Below are positions 44,333 to 53,909 of a stretch of 64,000 nucleotides of DNA, one piece after another. The translations under genes and the position numbers were made by a program. Source of the DNA: Algoriphagus sp. (lineage in GTDB: Bacteria > Bacteroidota > Bacteroidia > Cytophagales > Cyclobacteriaceae); assembly GCF_024305035.1 (NCBI RefSeq), contig NZ_JAMWZB010000006.1, forward strand, positions 62,001 to 126,000. The letters run 5' to 3'. Numbering within the stretch: position 1 is the stretch's first letter; each line of letters begins with the position of its first letter. The notes beneath the pieces are model-generated. The model was not told the origin of the DNA and did no database searches. It was given only the letters and a program-made list of their open reading frames with translations.

Positions 44333-45267
44333 TTGAATAAATTAAAAAACAAAGTTTTTACCTCTGCATATTTTTTTATGGATCGTGCCGTATTCGGCAA
44401 CCACTCCTTGGGCTTTTTTACCCACAGTTTAATTAATCGCCTGGCTGAGTATTCGCTACCGCTCGAGTTAACAGCATTCTACAAATCACATATTCAATTA
44501 ATTACCGAAAAAAAGTCAACCCTGATCGAAGGGGAAATGCAGCCAAAGGCCAAGCTGAAAAGCAGTCCCTTGACTTGGCATGTATGGATATTCTGCACGG
44601 CCTATTTCTATTTCAAATTGAGGAGTTGTGAAAAAATAGAGAAAGGGTACTCTCGGTAGTGATTTTACATGGGACTTTAAAATACATGCCCAAATACCCT
44701 AAGGCCAATCATGGATAAAAAACAGAAAGTTTATCGGTCTGTTTTTGAAGGACCTGGGCCATTCTATGAGATGTATTCTACCACTTTCTTATTGGACACA
44801 ATTACAACCAACAGCCACCAAAAGGGAATCCTTCGCTTGAGAAAAAATGCACTCAACTAAATGGCAAATATTTTCTCTCTTTTTTTCTTTCTTTTTCTCT
44901 TTTTTCTTTCTTGGGAGGGGGAAGTCTAGTCCATGGAGCTTTTCAGAAAACGACTTGGCAAGGAGTTGTTTAGGCCATTGCGTAGATGGATTGGTGTTCC
45001 TTGGTGAAAAAGTACTCCCCTGATCCCCTCCCTAAAATCAGCAATTTAACGTTGAAGATCAAAACAGACTATTTGCTTAATCGGGTCAGTTCCTACGATG
45101 TTACCAAAGCTTTTACTGACTCTTTGGATAAGAGGATCGAGCAGCAACCACAAAACTCCATTAGACAAAGGTTCGTAGCTAACAAAAATACCCCAAGACT
45201 TAGGTGGATCAGCTGGAACCTTCGTACAACCGGAGGTGCGGATCAGGATCTGATTTTAGACTTCTGA
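44333..45267 (+). pseudogene. Decayed zinc-dependent phospholipase C / S1-P1 nuclease-like gene
   Basis: Three remnants in one direction line up with this family as I know it. The first has LGFFTHSLINRLAEYSLPLELTAFYKSHIQLITE; at a run of seven A (about 44506-44512) the frame breaks, and the next frame continues KVNPDRRGNAAKGQAEKQSLDLACMD, which fits the family's VNPDRRRYA..GEA..H.IDLD block. A middle remnant (44711-44860) is weak. The last (44986-45267) has DWCSLVKKYSPDPLP and SSYDVTKAFTDSLDKRIEQQPQNSIRQ, matching the family's C-terminal helix region. Expected zinc ligands are lost. The area also contains a long pyrimidine tract. The identification is from memory of the family pattern. Confidence 0.55.
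44871..44912 (+). repeat. Polypyrimidine tract
   Basis: About 42 bases of almost pure C/T, rich in TTTCT units, lie inside the decayed gene and are followed by GGGAGGGGG. Such a tract is out of place in coding sequence and probably grew by slippage after the gene decayed. Confidence 0.8.
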
Positions 45268-46566
45268 CTTCAGGTAGTGTTTAATCGCTTGCCCCAGTCG
45301 TTCAAAGGTGTTTTTAAACACTTCCTCGTTTTCTTCCAACAGGGTCACTCGAAACCCTCTCAAATCGGAGCAAAAAGAAGATATTGGAACGACACAGATT
45401 TGCTCAGCAGCCAGTAAATAATAGACAAATCGCTTGTCCAAAGGCATATTTTTATCCTGAAGCCAAGCATCAAGCATGCCTTGCAAACGCGGATCGGTAA
45501 TCTGAAGAGATTGATTCGGGCTTAAAAGTTTTTCATCAAAGACAATCGTATTGTAAAAAGCCCCTTGAGTGGGATTAAATTTGATTCCCTCGATATCTCC
45601 CAGGATCTCCCGCATCCAATCACTCCGCTTCCCAATTTGCGCATTGGCCTCTTCTCTGTAGGCCTGATAATTGGGATGGTTCATGATTTTTGGGATTGCC
45701 AATTGCGGTAAAATCGTCGAGCAAACTTCAATCATTTTTGCATTTTCGAGGGTTTGGCAGAGTTTGGAAAATTCGATTGAAGCTTCCCGATTATAAAACT
45801 CCATCCAGCCACAGCGTGCTCCCGGCCATGGAAATTCTTTGGAAATTCCCTTTAGCGAAATCGCAGGACGACTACCTATCACTTCTGCCAAAGCCACAGC
45901 CTCTATGCCGTTGTACGTGATATTCTGGTAGATTTCATCTGCGATCAACAAGAGGTTAAACTCCTCTGCAATTTTGACAAACCCTTCCAAAACCTCCTTA
46001 GGATAAACCATTCCAGTAGGATTATCCGGATTGATAATTAAAATCCCGACAATCGAGGGATTATACTTGACCTTCAAAAAAAGATCTTCCATATCAGGAA
46101 GCCACTGATTATCCGGATCGAGTTTGTAGGTAATTGGAGCAGTATTGGCGTGGGCGGCCTCGGCCGAACTGTGTGTCGAATAGGCCGGTGAAGGCCCAAT
46201 AATTCGCGCTGTGGGGACCAGGAATTGATACAACTTCGCAATTGCATCACCTAAGCCATTGAAAAACAAAATATCCTCGGCTGTAATCTGAGTGCCTCTT
46301 TTCTCATTGTTCAGTCCTGCTAAAAACTGTCGGGTTTCCAGTACACCTTTGGAATCCGCATAGCCGTAGGTTTTGTCTTCTTTGAGTAAGTTAGCGATAA
46401 TATCCTTCATCCAATCAGGCACCTGATTACTTTTTTGGATGGGATCACCAATATTTTCCCAGGTGATCGAGTGGCCAAGCGCTTCGATTTGGCGGGCCTT
46501 TTTTACGATTCCACGGATTTCATAGGAAAGTTCCTCTGCTCCGGGTCTGAGGAGTAGCTGTCTCAT
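45256..46566 (-). CDS. PLP-dependent class I/II aminotransferase
   Basis: A 436-residue fold-type I aminotransferase: YGYADSKGVLETRQFLA, FFNGLGDAIAKLYQFL, IINPDNPTGMVYP, LLIADEIYQNITY (Asp and Tyr around the cofactor), and SLKGISKEFPWPGARCGW, where a Lys binds PLP and the Arg binds phosphate. The C-terminal FRVTLLE carries the substrate carboxylate-binding Arg. Relatives include alanine-type aminotransferases; the amino donor is not determined. The stop end overlaps the tail of the decayed gene on the other strand. Confidence 0.92.
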   Translation of the reverse strand: MRQLLLRPGAEELSYEIRGIVKKARQIEALGHSITWENIGDPIQKSNQVPDWMKDIIANLLKEDKTYGYADSKGVLETRQFLAGLNNEKRGTQITAEDILFFNGLGDAIAKLYQFLVPTARIIGPSPAYSTHSSAEAAHANTAPITYKLDPDNQWLPDMEDLFLKVKYNPSIVGILIINPDNPTGMVYPKEVLEGFVKIAEEFNLLLIADEIYQNITYNGIEAVALAEVIGSRPAISLKGISKEFPWPGARCGWMEFYNREASIEFSKLCQTLENAKMIEVCSTILPQLAIPKIMNHPNYQAYREEANAQIGKRSDWMREILGDIEGIKFNPTQGAFYNTIVFDEKLLSPNQSLQITDPRLQGMLDAWLQDKNMPLDKRFVYYLLAAEQICVVPISSFCSDLRGFRVTLLEENEEVFKNTFERLGQAIKHYLKSEV

Positions 46567-46799
46567 AGGTTAATAGGCTGGTTTTGAAAAAGTCTTCCTT
46601 ACAAAGAAAGGCAAAAGACTTACCAAAATACACAAAGGGGCAAAAAAGACTCTTGACAGAGTCGCCCTAATTGAAAATTCCCTTACTTGAGGTTTTAGAA
46701 TCCAGAATTTCCCTTCCATATTTCCAACTTGCTTTTCCCCTGTCCGTTCTAGTAATTTAAAATTCGAAAAACAATCCACTTACCCTTAGCCACAACTCT

Positions 46800-48032
46800 G
46801 TGATCAGCATTTTGATTCGATTAACCCTATTCATCCTTTTCCTCGGCTTGATTGACTGGTATTCCTTCCAGGCTTTCAAAACCGGCCTCCCTTCCCAACC
46901 CTGGGTCAAATATGCCTTTTGGGGCTTTTCGATGCTAGTCTATTTCTTTGTCGGCTATGTATTTTTGACTTTCGAAAGGGGAGCGATTACTCTTAGTTTT
47001 GGCCGAATGGTCTCCCTACTCATTCTTTCTCTTATCCCAAAACTGATCATCTTGGTACTTCTTTTTGGTGAGGATATGCTGCGTTTGTTTTCAGGAGGAT
47101 TTCAATCATTCACCGGAGGAAGAGAAGGTGACTTCTTACCCGAACGGAGAAAAATGATCAGTCAGACGGCTTTGATTCTAGCGGCTGTTCCATTTTTAGG
47201 AATTTTACATGGAGTATTGATCGGAAAATATCGCTACCGAGTAGTGAAACACCGTCTGGAATTTGATGAGCTCCCAGAGGAATTTGATGGTTTTACCATT
47301 ACCCAGATTTCAGATATCCACTCAGGGAGCTTTGACAACAAAAAGAAACTGGAATACGGCGTAGAGCTGATCAATCAGCAAAACTCAGATGTCATTCTTT
47401 TCACCGGAGACTTGGTTAATAATCAAGCAGCAGAAATGGAACCTTGGATTGAAACCTTCCAAAAGCTAGAAGCCCCGATGGGCAAATATTCAATTTTGGG
47501 AAACCATGATTACGGAGATTACATGGAATGGCCAAATCGGGAGGCCAAAGTGGAAAACATGCGACGACTTTTCCAAGTCCATAAGGATTTGGGCTTCCAG
47601 CTTCTTCGAAACGAAAATATCCAAATTCAAAAGGGAAGGTCAAGCATTGATTTGATCGGGGTAGAAAACTGGGGAAAAGGCTTTGCCCAACATGGAGACT
47701 TGGCAAAAGCAACTGAAAAACTTCGAAATCAAAGCTTCAAAATTCTGATGAGTCATGATCCTTCCCATTTTGATGAGCAGGTAAAGAATTTCTCTCAATT
47801 TATTCACTTGACGCTGAGTGGCCATACCCATGGGATGCAGTTTGGGATCGAAATCCCAGGCTGGGTCAAATGGAGTCCAGCTTCCCTTCGCTATCCCAAA
47901 TGGGCGGGACTCTACGAAGAAATGGGGCGTTTCTTGCATGTAAATCGGGGCTTTGGATTTTTGGCATTTCCGGGTCGGGTAGGAATTTGGCCGGAGATTA
48001 CGGTCTTGGAGTTGAGGAAGAAAAAGGGTTAG
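46800..48032 (+). CDS. Membrane-anchored metallophosphoesterase
   Basis: The 410-residue protein has about four membrane helices in its first 140 residues, then a calcineurin-like phosphoesterase domain: TQISDIHSGSF, DVILFTGDLVNNQ, SILGNHDYGDY, KILMSHDP and LTLSGHTHGMQFG, all five metal and phosphate blocks. The C-terminal VNRGFGFLAFPGRVGIWPEITVLELR is typical of the YkuE/YaeI-like group. The start is GTG at 46800; the family N-terminus makes it plausible. The divergent region toward the aminotransferase (46567-46799) holds no gene. Confidence 0.9.
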   Translation: MISILIRLTLFILFLGLIDWYSFQAFKTGLPSQPWVKYAFWGFSMLVYFFVGYVFLTFERGAITLSFGRMVSLLILSLIPKLIILVLLFGEDMLRLFSGGFQSFTGGREGDFLPERRKMISQTALILAAVPFLGILHGVLIGKYRYRVVKHRLEFDELPEEFDGFTITQISDIHSGSFDNKKKLEYGVELINQQNSDVILFTGDLVNNQAAEMEPWIETFQKLEAPMGKYSILGNHDYGDYMEWPNREAKVENMRRLFQVHKDLGFQLLRNENIQIQKGRSSIDLIGVENWGKGFAQHGDLAKATEKLRNQSFKILMSHDPSHFDEQVKNFSQFIHLTLSGHTHGMQFGIEIPGWVKWSPASLRYPKWAGLYEEMGRFLHVNRGFGFLAFPGRVGIWPEITVLELRKKKG

Positions 48033-48080
48033 TTCGAATTTCCCCCAAAGTTTTAACTAGCTTGAAATTTAAAGGATTAG

Positions 48081-48251
48081 CTAGTTTTTCTTTCTATCCC
48101 GTATCCCTTCCACAAAAAAAGCAATTGCTCCCCATGCAATAATTACTCCCAAAACCCATGTGGGCAGTGGAAACAAATCCAAGTTCTTACCAATTAGCAA
48201 AAGTCCAAGGCAGAGGAAAATGAAAGCATGGAGGTATTTGTATGTTTTCAT
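48081..48251 (-). CDS. Small two-helix membrane protein
   Basis: A 56-residue reading frame begins MKTYKYLHAF and contains two hydrophobic segments (AFIFLCLGLLLIG and WVLGVIIAWGAIAFFV) separated by a short loop with Pro residues, ending in a basic tail RDRKKN. The pattern is that of a genuine small inner-membrane protein. Its ATG overlaps the stop of the upstream broken gene (ATGA), so it was translationally coupled to it. Family unknown. Confidence 0.6.
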   Translation of the reverse strand: MKTYKYLHAFIFLCLGLLLIGKNLDLFPLPTWVLGVIIAWGAIAFFVEGIRDRKKN

Positions 48252-48607
48252 TTTCGCCTCAATAGCTCTCTCGTATGACCATTAGAATAACCGAGAATAA
48301 GGGTGTCACCTACAGTGCCATTGCGATGAGTACGGCTTCCTTCACTGGTATTCATCTCCAGTGTTTGATGGTTGATGGTTTTCCTTTGGAACGAAGAAAT
48401 CGCAGAATAATCAATAGGGGCATTCACCCCCAATCTTTTGGCATTGTCTCCAAAGAACTGCGGATCAATGATCCAATTCCCATCCTTTGCAAAGGTTTAC
48501 ACATAGATCTTTCCGTAAAACTCATCTTCACTTATTTCTCCACTCGCATCTTTTGAGAAAAGCATCGTCAATTTCCCAAACAGCCGTGGGTCTGGTTCGG
48601 CTTTTTT
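48248..48607 (-). pseudogene. Truncated gene with in-frame stop
   Basis: One frame on the minus strand reads EPDPRLFGKLTMLFSKDASG, ISEDEFYGKIYV, a TAA (48497-48499), then TFAKDGNWIIDPQFFGDN, AKRLGVNAPIDYSAISSFQR and onward to a TGA at 48248. The text on both sides of the stop reads as coding. The 5' end is missing: the frame runs into the ettA terminator. I do not recognise the family. The in-frame stop and lost start indicate decay; the alternative is a short real gene starting at 48433 (GTG). Confidence 0.5.
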
Positions 48608-48645
48608 AATAAAAACCCCCTCGGAAATTTCTCCTCGAGGGGGTT
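48608..48645 (-). terminator. Rho-independent terminator of ettA
   Basis: AACCCCCTCG (48614-48623) pairs with CGAGGGGGTT (48636-48645); the minus-strand stem is followed by TTTTTATT. It lies 60 bases after the ettA stop. Confidence 0.88.
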
Positions 48646-48704
48646 AGCTTTTTCAGATTTCTGATTTTGAACTTCTGAATTCACTGCAAACTGCCACTGT
48701 CTAC

Positions 48705-50384
48705 CTATTTCAAATTCTTATAGCGAATCCGTTTCGGCGTCACATCACCGAGGCGTTTCTTCTTATTCTCTTCGTAGTCGGAAAAGTTTCCTTCAAACCA
48801 ATAGACCTGAGAATCTCCCTCAAAAGCCAAAATATGGGTGCAAATCCTGTCCAAAAACCATCGGTCGTGGGAAATAATCACTGCACAGCCTCCGAAGTTT
48901 TCCAAGGCTTCTTCCAGTGCACGAAGCGTGTTCACATCCAAGTCGTTGGTTGGTTCATCGAGAAGAAGCAAGTTTCCACCTTCTTTGAGCGTGATAGCCA
49001 GATGAACTCGGTTTCGTTCTCCACCAGAAAGTACGCCGACTTTTTTCTCCTGATCAGAGCCTGCAAAGTTGAATTTGGATACGTAAGCCCGAGAATTAAC
49101 CTCTTTATTTCCCAGCTTCATCAATTCATTCCCTTCAGAAATCAATTGATACACCGTTTTGTCCGGATCAAGGGAATCATGTTCCTGATCAACATAGGCC
49201 AACTTCACGGTTTCCCCGACTTCGAAATTTCCAGAATCCGGCTTTTCCTGGCCGGTAATCAACTTGAACAAGGTAGTTTTACCAGCACCATTCGGCCCAA
49301 TAATCCCAACAATTCCTCCTTGTGGTAGCGAGAAACTCAAATCTTCAAAAAGCAACTTGTCGCCATAGGCTTTGGAAACATGATTAGCCTCGATGACTTT
49401 CGCTCCCAATCGTGGTCCCGGCGGAATGAATAATTCCAGCTTGGCTTCTTTCTCTTTTGCTTCCTCTCCGACCAGTTTATCATAGGCATTGAGTCGGGCT
49501 TTTCCTTTGGATTGACGGGCTTTAGGGGACATTCGGATCCACTCGAGTTCCCGTTCCAAGGTTTTCTGGCGCTTGGATTCGGTTTTTTCCTCTTGCTTGA
49601 GACGCTGTTGCTTTTGGTCTAGCCAGGAGGAATAATTTCCTTTCCATGGAATTCCCTCTCCTCGATCGAGCTCAAGTATCCAGCCTGCTACATTATCTAG
49701 GAAGTACCGATCGTGCGTTACTGCAATGACGGTTCCTTTGTAGTTTTTCAAGTGCTGCTCTAGCCAATGAACCGACTCTGCATCCAGGTGGTTGGTCGGT
49801 TCATCGAGCAACAACACATCCGGCTCTTGAAGCAATAAACGACAAAGGGCAACCCTTCTTTTTTCCCCACCGGAAAGATTGTCCACATTGGCATCTGCCG
49901 GAGGAAGACGAAGTGCATCCATGGCTTTGTCTAACATCACATCGAGTTCCCAGGCATTGGCCGCATCGAGTTTCTCTTGAACTTCTCCTTGTCGCTCAAT
50001 CAGCTTATTCATCGCATCAGGATCCTCCATCAAAGCTGGATCCATGAATTTCTCATTGATCTGTTCAAATTCTTTCAACAGATTAACCGTATCGGCTACT
50101 GCTTCTTCGACCACCTCTTTTACTGTTTTGTCTGGATCAAGTTTGGGCTCTTGCTCCAGCATGCCTACGGTATATCCAGGGGAAAAGACGACTTCACCTT
50201 GGTATTCCTTATCGATCCCAGCAATGATCCGAAGTAGGGAGGATTTCCCCGAACCGTTGAGGCCAAGGACGCCTATTTTGGCACCGTAAAAAAATGAGAG
50301 GTAGATATCTTTCAGGACTTTTTTCTGTGGCGGGTAGATTTTGGAAACCCCTGCCATGGAAAAGATGATTTTTTCTGCACTCAT
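48705..50384 (-). CDS. ettA: ABC-F protein EttA (energy-dependent translational throttle)
   Basis: The 559-residue protein has two ABC ATPase domains with no membrane domain: Walker [10 protein letters not shown] and GPNGAGKTT, signatures LSGGEKRR and LSGGERNR, and Walker [12 protein letters not shown] and [11 protein letters not shown]. The linker with [10 protein letters not shown] and the toe-like WKGNYSSWL segment fit EttA, which binds the ribosomal E site and gates translation according to ADP/ATP. The length is typical. Another ABC-F subtype is the only alternative. Confidence 0.92.
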   Translation of the reverse strand: MSAEKIIFSMAGVSKIYPPQKKVLKDIYLSFFYGAKIGVLGLNGSGKSSLLRIIAGIDKEYQGEVVFSPGYTVGMLEQEPKLDPDKTVKEVVEEAVADTVNLLKEFEQINEKFMDPALMEDPDAMNKLIERQGEVQEKLDAANAWELDVMLDKAMDALRLPPADANVDNLSGGEKRRVALCRLLLQEPDVLLLDEPTNHLDAESVHWLEQHLKNYKGTVIAVTHDRYFLDNVAGWILELDRGEGIPWKGNYSSWLDQKQQRLKQEEKTESKRQKTLERELEWIRMSPKARQSKGKARLNAYDKLVGEEAKEKEAKLELFIPPGPRLGAKVIEANHVSKAYGDKLLFEDLSFSLPQGGIVGIIGPNGAGKTTLFKLITGQEKPDSGNFEVGETVKLAYVDQEHDSLDPDKTVYQLISEGNELMKLGNKEVNSRAYVSKFNFAGSDQEKKVGVLSGGERNRVHLAITLKEGGNLLLLDEPTNDLDVNTLRALEEALENFGGCAVIISHDRWFLDRICTHILAFEGDSQVYWFEGNFSDYEENKKKRLGDVTPKRIRYKNLK

Positions 50385-50514
50385 GAGTTGAATTTTTCTT
50401 GAAAATTTGCGTTAAAAAGCAAAGATGCAAAAAAAGCCCTTTCTTAGGATAAGTGCTTTTGAATTAATTAATTTGCGGAAAATTGAAAACGACCACTTAA
50501 CCTACTGTAGCGCA

Positions 50515-51762
50515 ATGGACCATCCATACGGATACATCAAAGACAATAAAGTTTATTTAAAAGGATTTCTGGGGAATGCGGACAGGGAGATTGGAGAAGT
50601 GAAAGAAGACGAGGCTTCTACCATTGCTTATTTTGAAGGTCGTTTTGAGCAAATCAAAGAAAAGGTTGAAAAGCTCAAATCCGATATTGCCGAAAACCAA
50701 AACAAGGGTTCTTTCTTAATGAAACTGATTCACCTGCGCGATTCCCTTCATGAATCAGATGCTTTGGGTGATTTTATTCCCTTGATCGAGGAACTCAATC
50801 AACAGGAAGTTTACTTAAACGAAATCATTCAAGCCAATCGAACAAAAAATCTGGAGGTAAAAAAGGCCCTTATCCAAGAAGCAGAATCGATGAGAGATGA
50901 TACGGATTGGAAGGCTACCACGGAATTTTACAAAGAATTGAAAATGCGCTGGATCAAAACTGGTCCCGTGGATAAAGAAATCGAGGAAGAAATCGAGCAG
51001 GAATTTAACGATCATGTGCAGCATTTCTTCGAAAACAGAAGGCATTTCTTTGAAGGGTTGGCTCTTCAGGCAGAGGAAAACATCAAAGTTTATGAAGCCC
51101 TGGTTGAACAAGCCCGGGAAGCCCATGATCTACCTGATGCCAAAATGGCTTTTGAGATTAGCAAGAAAATCCAAAAAGAATGGAAATCAGCCGGAAAGGT
51201 TCCTGCCGAAAAGCGACAACCGCTTTGGGATGAATTTTCTAAACTGAACAATCGGATCTTTTCTCGCTACCGTCGAGCCTTAAATCCAGGTCCCCAGATG
51301 CATCCGCGCGAAGTGATGAAACAGGTGGAAAGCCTCACTGAGGAAATCAAAAAGCTGGCAGGGCAGCCCTCCAGCTATCAACTTATCGGTCGGGCTAAAG
51401 AAATCCAGCAAGAATGGCGGAAACTCCCTCCTCGCAAACCCAAGGATGCGAATTTACTGGCTCGCTCTTTCCAGTTTTTCTCAGATATCGTTTTTGAAAA
51501 GGCATTTCTGGAAAAACTGGTCCATGGCAAATACCCGGACTTTGATCAAAAACCCGAATCTGAACAAAATCAGATTAAAGTGGCTTTACTCAAAGACCTT
51601 CTTCACCGAGATCAAACAGAATATGAGACTGCTCAAAACAATACCGACAATTTTCAGGTCAGAAGTAGCGATTTTGAGATTATGATGAAGAAAAAATTAT
51701 CGGCACTGAAGCGGAAAGTTGATGTAAAAAATTACATTTTAAAGCAACTTTCTTTTAAATAA
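50515..51762 (+). CDS. DUF349 domain-containing protein
   Basis: A 415-residue, mostly helical protein with repeated DUF349 units of about 70 residues, for example DTDWKATTEFYKELKMRWIKTGPV, KKIQKEWKSAGKVPAEKRQPLWDEF and AKEIQQEWRKLPPRKPKDANLLARSFQFFSD. Each unit has the pattern W+..G.VP....++W..F. The start MDHPYGYIKDNKVYL was chosen because the 30 residues before it show no family features. DUF349 proteins are cytoplasmic and of unknown function. It is divergent from ettA. Confidence 0.88.
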   Translation: MDHPYGYIKDNKVYLKGFLGNADREIGEVKEDEASTIAYFEGRFEQIKEKVEKLKSDIAENQNKGSFLMKLIHLRDSLHESDALGDFIPLIEELNQQEVYLNEIIQANRTKNLEVKKALIQEAESMRDDTDWKATTEFYKELKMRWIKTGPVDKEIEEEIEQEFNDHVQHFFENRRHFFEGLALQAEENIKVYEALVEQAREAHDLPDAKMAFEISKKIQKEWKSAGKVPAEKRQPLWDEFSKLNNRIFSRYRRALNPGPQMHPREVMKQVESLTEEIKKLAGQPSSYQLIGRAKEIQQEWRKLPPRKPKDANLLARSFQFFSDIVFEKAFLEKLVHGKYPDFDQKPESEQNQIKVALLKDLLHRDQTEYETAQNNTDNFQVRSSDFEIMMKKKLSALKRKVDVKNYILKQLSFK

Positions 51763-51794
51763 TCAGTACACGATTACATATCTAAAAAAAAGGA

Positions 51795-51802
51795 TAATTT
51801 TG
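51795..51802 (+). promoter_or_regulatory. Putative -7 element of the DUF2795 gene
   Basis: TAATTTTG matches TAnnTTTG and lies 37 bases before the DUF2795 ATG. No clear -33 element is visible. Confidence 0.5.
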
Positions 51803-51839
51803 CAACCTTAAAAATCCGGAACTACTTAAAACAAACACT

Positions 51840-52061
51840 ATGTACTGGACACTTGAATTAGCTTCCTATCTAGAGGATGCTCCCTGGCCAGCCACAAAGG
51901 ATGAGCTGATTGACTATGCCATCCGATCTGGCGCCCCGCTAGAAGTAGTAGAAAATCTTCAGGAATTGGAAGATGATGGAGAACCTTATGAGACCATCGA
52001 AGAGATTTGGCCGGACTACCCGACTAAAGATGACTTCTTCTTCAACGAGGACGAATATTAA
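51840..52061 (+). CDS. DUF2795 small acidic protein
   Basis: A 73-residue acidic protein: LASYLEDAPWPATKDELIDYAIRSGAP is the DUF2795 core, followed by VVENLQELEDDGEPYETIEEIWPDYPTKDDFFF. In Bacteroidota this form is widespread and short. The function is unknown; the fold resembles small helical nucleic-acid-associated domains, but that is uncertain. It is a single-gene unit with its own -7 element and terminator. Confidence 0.9.
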   Translation: MYWTLELASYLEDAPWPATKDELIDYAIRSGAPLEVVENLQELEDDGEPYETIEEIWPDYPTKDDFFFNEDEY

Positions 52062-52065
52062 TACC

Positions 52066-52094
52066 AAAGCCTTGGATTTTTCCAGGGCTTTTTT
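52066..52094 (+). terminator. Rho-independent terminator of the DUF2795 gene
   Basis: AAAGCCTTGGA (52066-52076) pairs with TCCAGGGCTTT (52081-52091) with one G-U pair, then a T run. Confidence 0.88.
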
Positions 52095-52122
52095 CATTTA
52101 TTTTGGCGGGTTCCCATTTTCC

Positions 52123-52845
52123 TTAAACACCTAAAACCTGCCGTAATCTGCTGTATCCGATCTTACTCACAGGCAGCTTATCTCCGTTTCTCAAAAACAC
52201 CAAATACGTATCTTTCTGGTAAGGCTCTATCCGGGTGACTGCATTGACATTAATCATGTAGGACCGATGAATCCTCGCAAAACGATCCGGAGCCAATGCT
52301 TCCTCCAAAGATTTCATGGTCATCTTTTTTAAGAATTTGCCTCCAGCTGTATAAATGGCGATGTAATCATCCGCTCCTTCAAAATATAAGACATCGGAAA
52401 CCGCTATGATTTTAATTTCATTTTTGACTCGAACAACAAGACGATTACTTTTTTCGGCCATTTGCTGAAGTCCAGCGGAAACTTGGGGAGCTTCACGGCT
52501 GGCTAAAAATTTTTGAATCGCTTGATTAAACCGCTCTTGGGAAAAGGGTTTCAACAAATAATCCATAGCTTTCGCATCAAAGGCTTTCAGCGCATACTGA
52601 TCAAATGCGGTGGTAAAAATTACTGGGGGAGCTTCGTCTAGCAATTCCAGCATTTCAAATCCTGTGATTTTCGGCATTTGTACGTCCAAAAAAATCAAAT
52701 CCGGTTGATATTTCTGAATGGCTTTAAGTCCCTCAAATCCATCTGCACACTGCTCGAGTAGCTCAAATTGCGGAAATTCGGAAAGAAATTCACGGACTAT
52801 CCCTGCTGCCAAGGGCTCATCATCGATAATAATGGTGCGAATCAT
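52123..52845 (-). CDS. LytTR-family response regulator
   Basis: A receiver domain (1-118; Asp54 in LIFLDVQMP as phosphoacceptor, IDDEPLA acidic pocket) is joined to a LytTR DNA-binding domain (about 138-238; YFEGADDYIAIYTAGGKFLKKMTM, FARIHRSYMINV). It overlaps the sensor kinase gene by 4 bases (ATGA). It probably regulates envelope-related genes together with the upstream LiaF-like protein, an inference from operon context. Confidence 0.95.
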   Translation of the reverse strand: MIRTIIIDDEPLAAGIVREFLSEFPQFELLEQCADGFEGLKAIQKYQPDLIFLDVQMPKITGFEMLELLDEAPPVIFTTAFDQYALKAFDAKAMDYLLKPFSQERFNQAIQKFLASREAPQVSAGLQQMAEKSNRLVVRVKNEIKIIAVSDVLYFEGADDYIAIYTAGGKFLKKMTMKSLEEALAPDRFARIHRSYMINVNAVTRIEPYQKDTYLVFLRNGDKLPVSKIGYSRLRQVLGV

Positions 52846-53882
52846 TTCAGTTGTGGAATTTTAAGCTCAACGCGAAATAGGTCATTCTTTGCTCCTTTGG
52901 TCAATAAATCATTTCTACCAAACAGTAAATAAAGTCTTCTCTGGATCGAGGAAAGACCAAATCCAGTCCCATGCTGCGCGGGTGTTGCAGGATCAAAAGG
53001 ATTTTCTACTGTTAAAATCAAATAGTTTTGTCTTTTCGCAGCATTTAACCGGATATTTACCTCGCCGGTTACGCCATAAAGCCCATGTTTGATTGCATTT
53101 TCCAACAGTGGCTGTATTAAAAGTTGCGGTAATTGAAGCTGAGAAGCTTCGGTTGAACTATCAAAATCCACTTGCAACCGATGGCCAAACCGTACTTTCT
53201 CAATCTCCAGATATAATTTCAGATAGGCCATTTCCTCCTCCAGGCTGACCCAGGTTTGGTGGTCTTTTCGGATGGTACCTCTTAAAAAATCCGAGAGCTG
53301 CAAAACCATTTCCCGGGCTTTTTTGGATTCGGAAATCACCAAAGCAGAAATCGAATTCAAGCTATTGAATAGAAAATGGGGCTGAAGTTGCTGTCGCAAT
53401 TGAGTCAACTCAGCTTCTTTAGATAACTCCATGATATGCAGTTCCCGCTTTTGGCTGGCCTCTTGCTGTTCCAGTTTGGAGACCACGATGGCAAGTAAAG
53501 TAACCATGGCCTCCATCATGGCAAGGATAGCCCATCGCAAATAAAAATGGTTTTTGAGTAACGCATGATAAGACTCCTCTTCCTCAAAAATCCACCCTCC
53601 AACATATCGATGAACGAGTACCCCAATCAAACTCAACACCAAGGGTAAAATTAAAAGTAGCCAAGTATTTCCTCCTTTGGGAATATAAAAGCCAAAAATT
53701 CGATCCAGCACCACAACTCCCCCCAAAAACACAAGGGCATAAATTGCCGCATCCGTAAGCGCCATCGACAGGCCTAGTCCATAATAACTCAATAGTAAGG
53801 CGGTAACCAGGAGCCAGATTAATCCGGCTCCCTGAATCACCCAGTTAGCGCGGGCAGGAGTAGAAAATGCCTTAGAAAACAA
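52842..53882 (-). CDS. LytS-like sensor histidine kinase
   Basis: A 346-residue kinase with about four N-terminal membrane segments, a short coiled coil (EQQEASQKRELHIMELSKEAELTQLRQQL) and the His_kinase family motif LQPHFLFNSLNSISALV, with the phospho-accepting His. The ATPase part has LLIQPLLENAIKHGL (N box) and GTGFGLSSIQRRL (G box). It is the middle gene of a three-gene operon: LiaF-like protein, kinase, LytTR regulator. The sensing domain is just the membrane region. Confidence 0.93.
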   Translation of the reverse strand: MFSKAFSTPARANWVIQGAGLIWLLVTALLLSYYGLGLSMALTDAAIYALVFLGGVVVLDRIFGFYIPKGGNTWLLLILPLVLSLIGVLVHRYVGGWIFEEEESYHALLKNHFYLRWAILAMMEAMVTLLAIVVSKLEQQEASQKRELHIMELSKEAELTQLRQQLQPHFLFNSLNSISALVISESKKAREMVLQLSDFLRGTIRKDHQTWVSLEEEMAYLKLYLEIEKVRFGHRLQVDFDSSTEASQLQLPQLLIQPLLENAIKHGLYGVTGEVNIRLNAAKRQNYLILTVENPFDPATPAQHGTGFGLSSIQRRLYLLFGRNDLLTKGAKNDLFRVELKIPQLK

Positions 53883-53909
53883 ATTGCTATTTTTTAGATG
53901 AAAAGGTCG

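Noticed and set aside
46570..46779. 69-residue minus-strand frame upstream of the aminotransferase
   Set aside because: No domain or signal; it occupies the divergent promoter region.
48834..49328. 164-residue plus-strand frame
   Set aside because: Antisense shadow of ettA.
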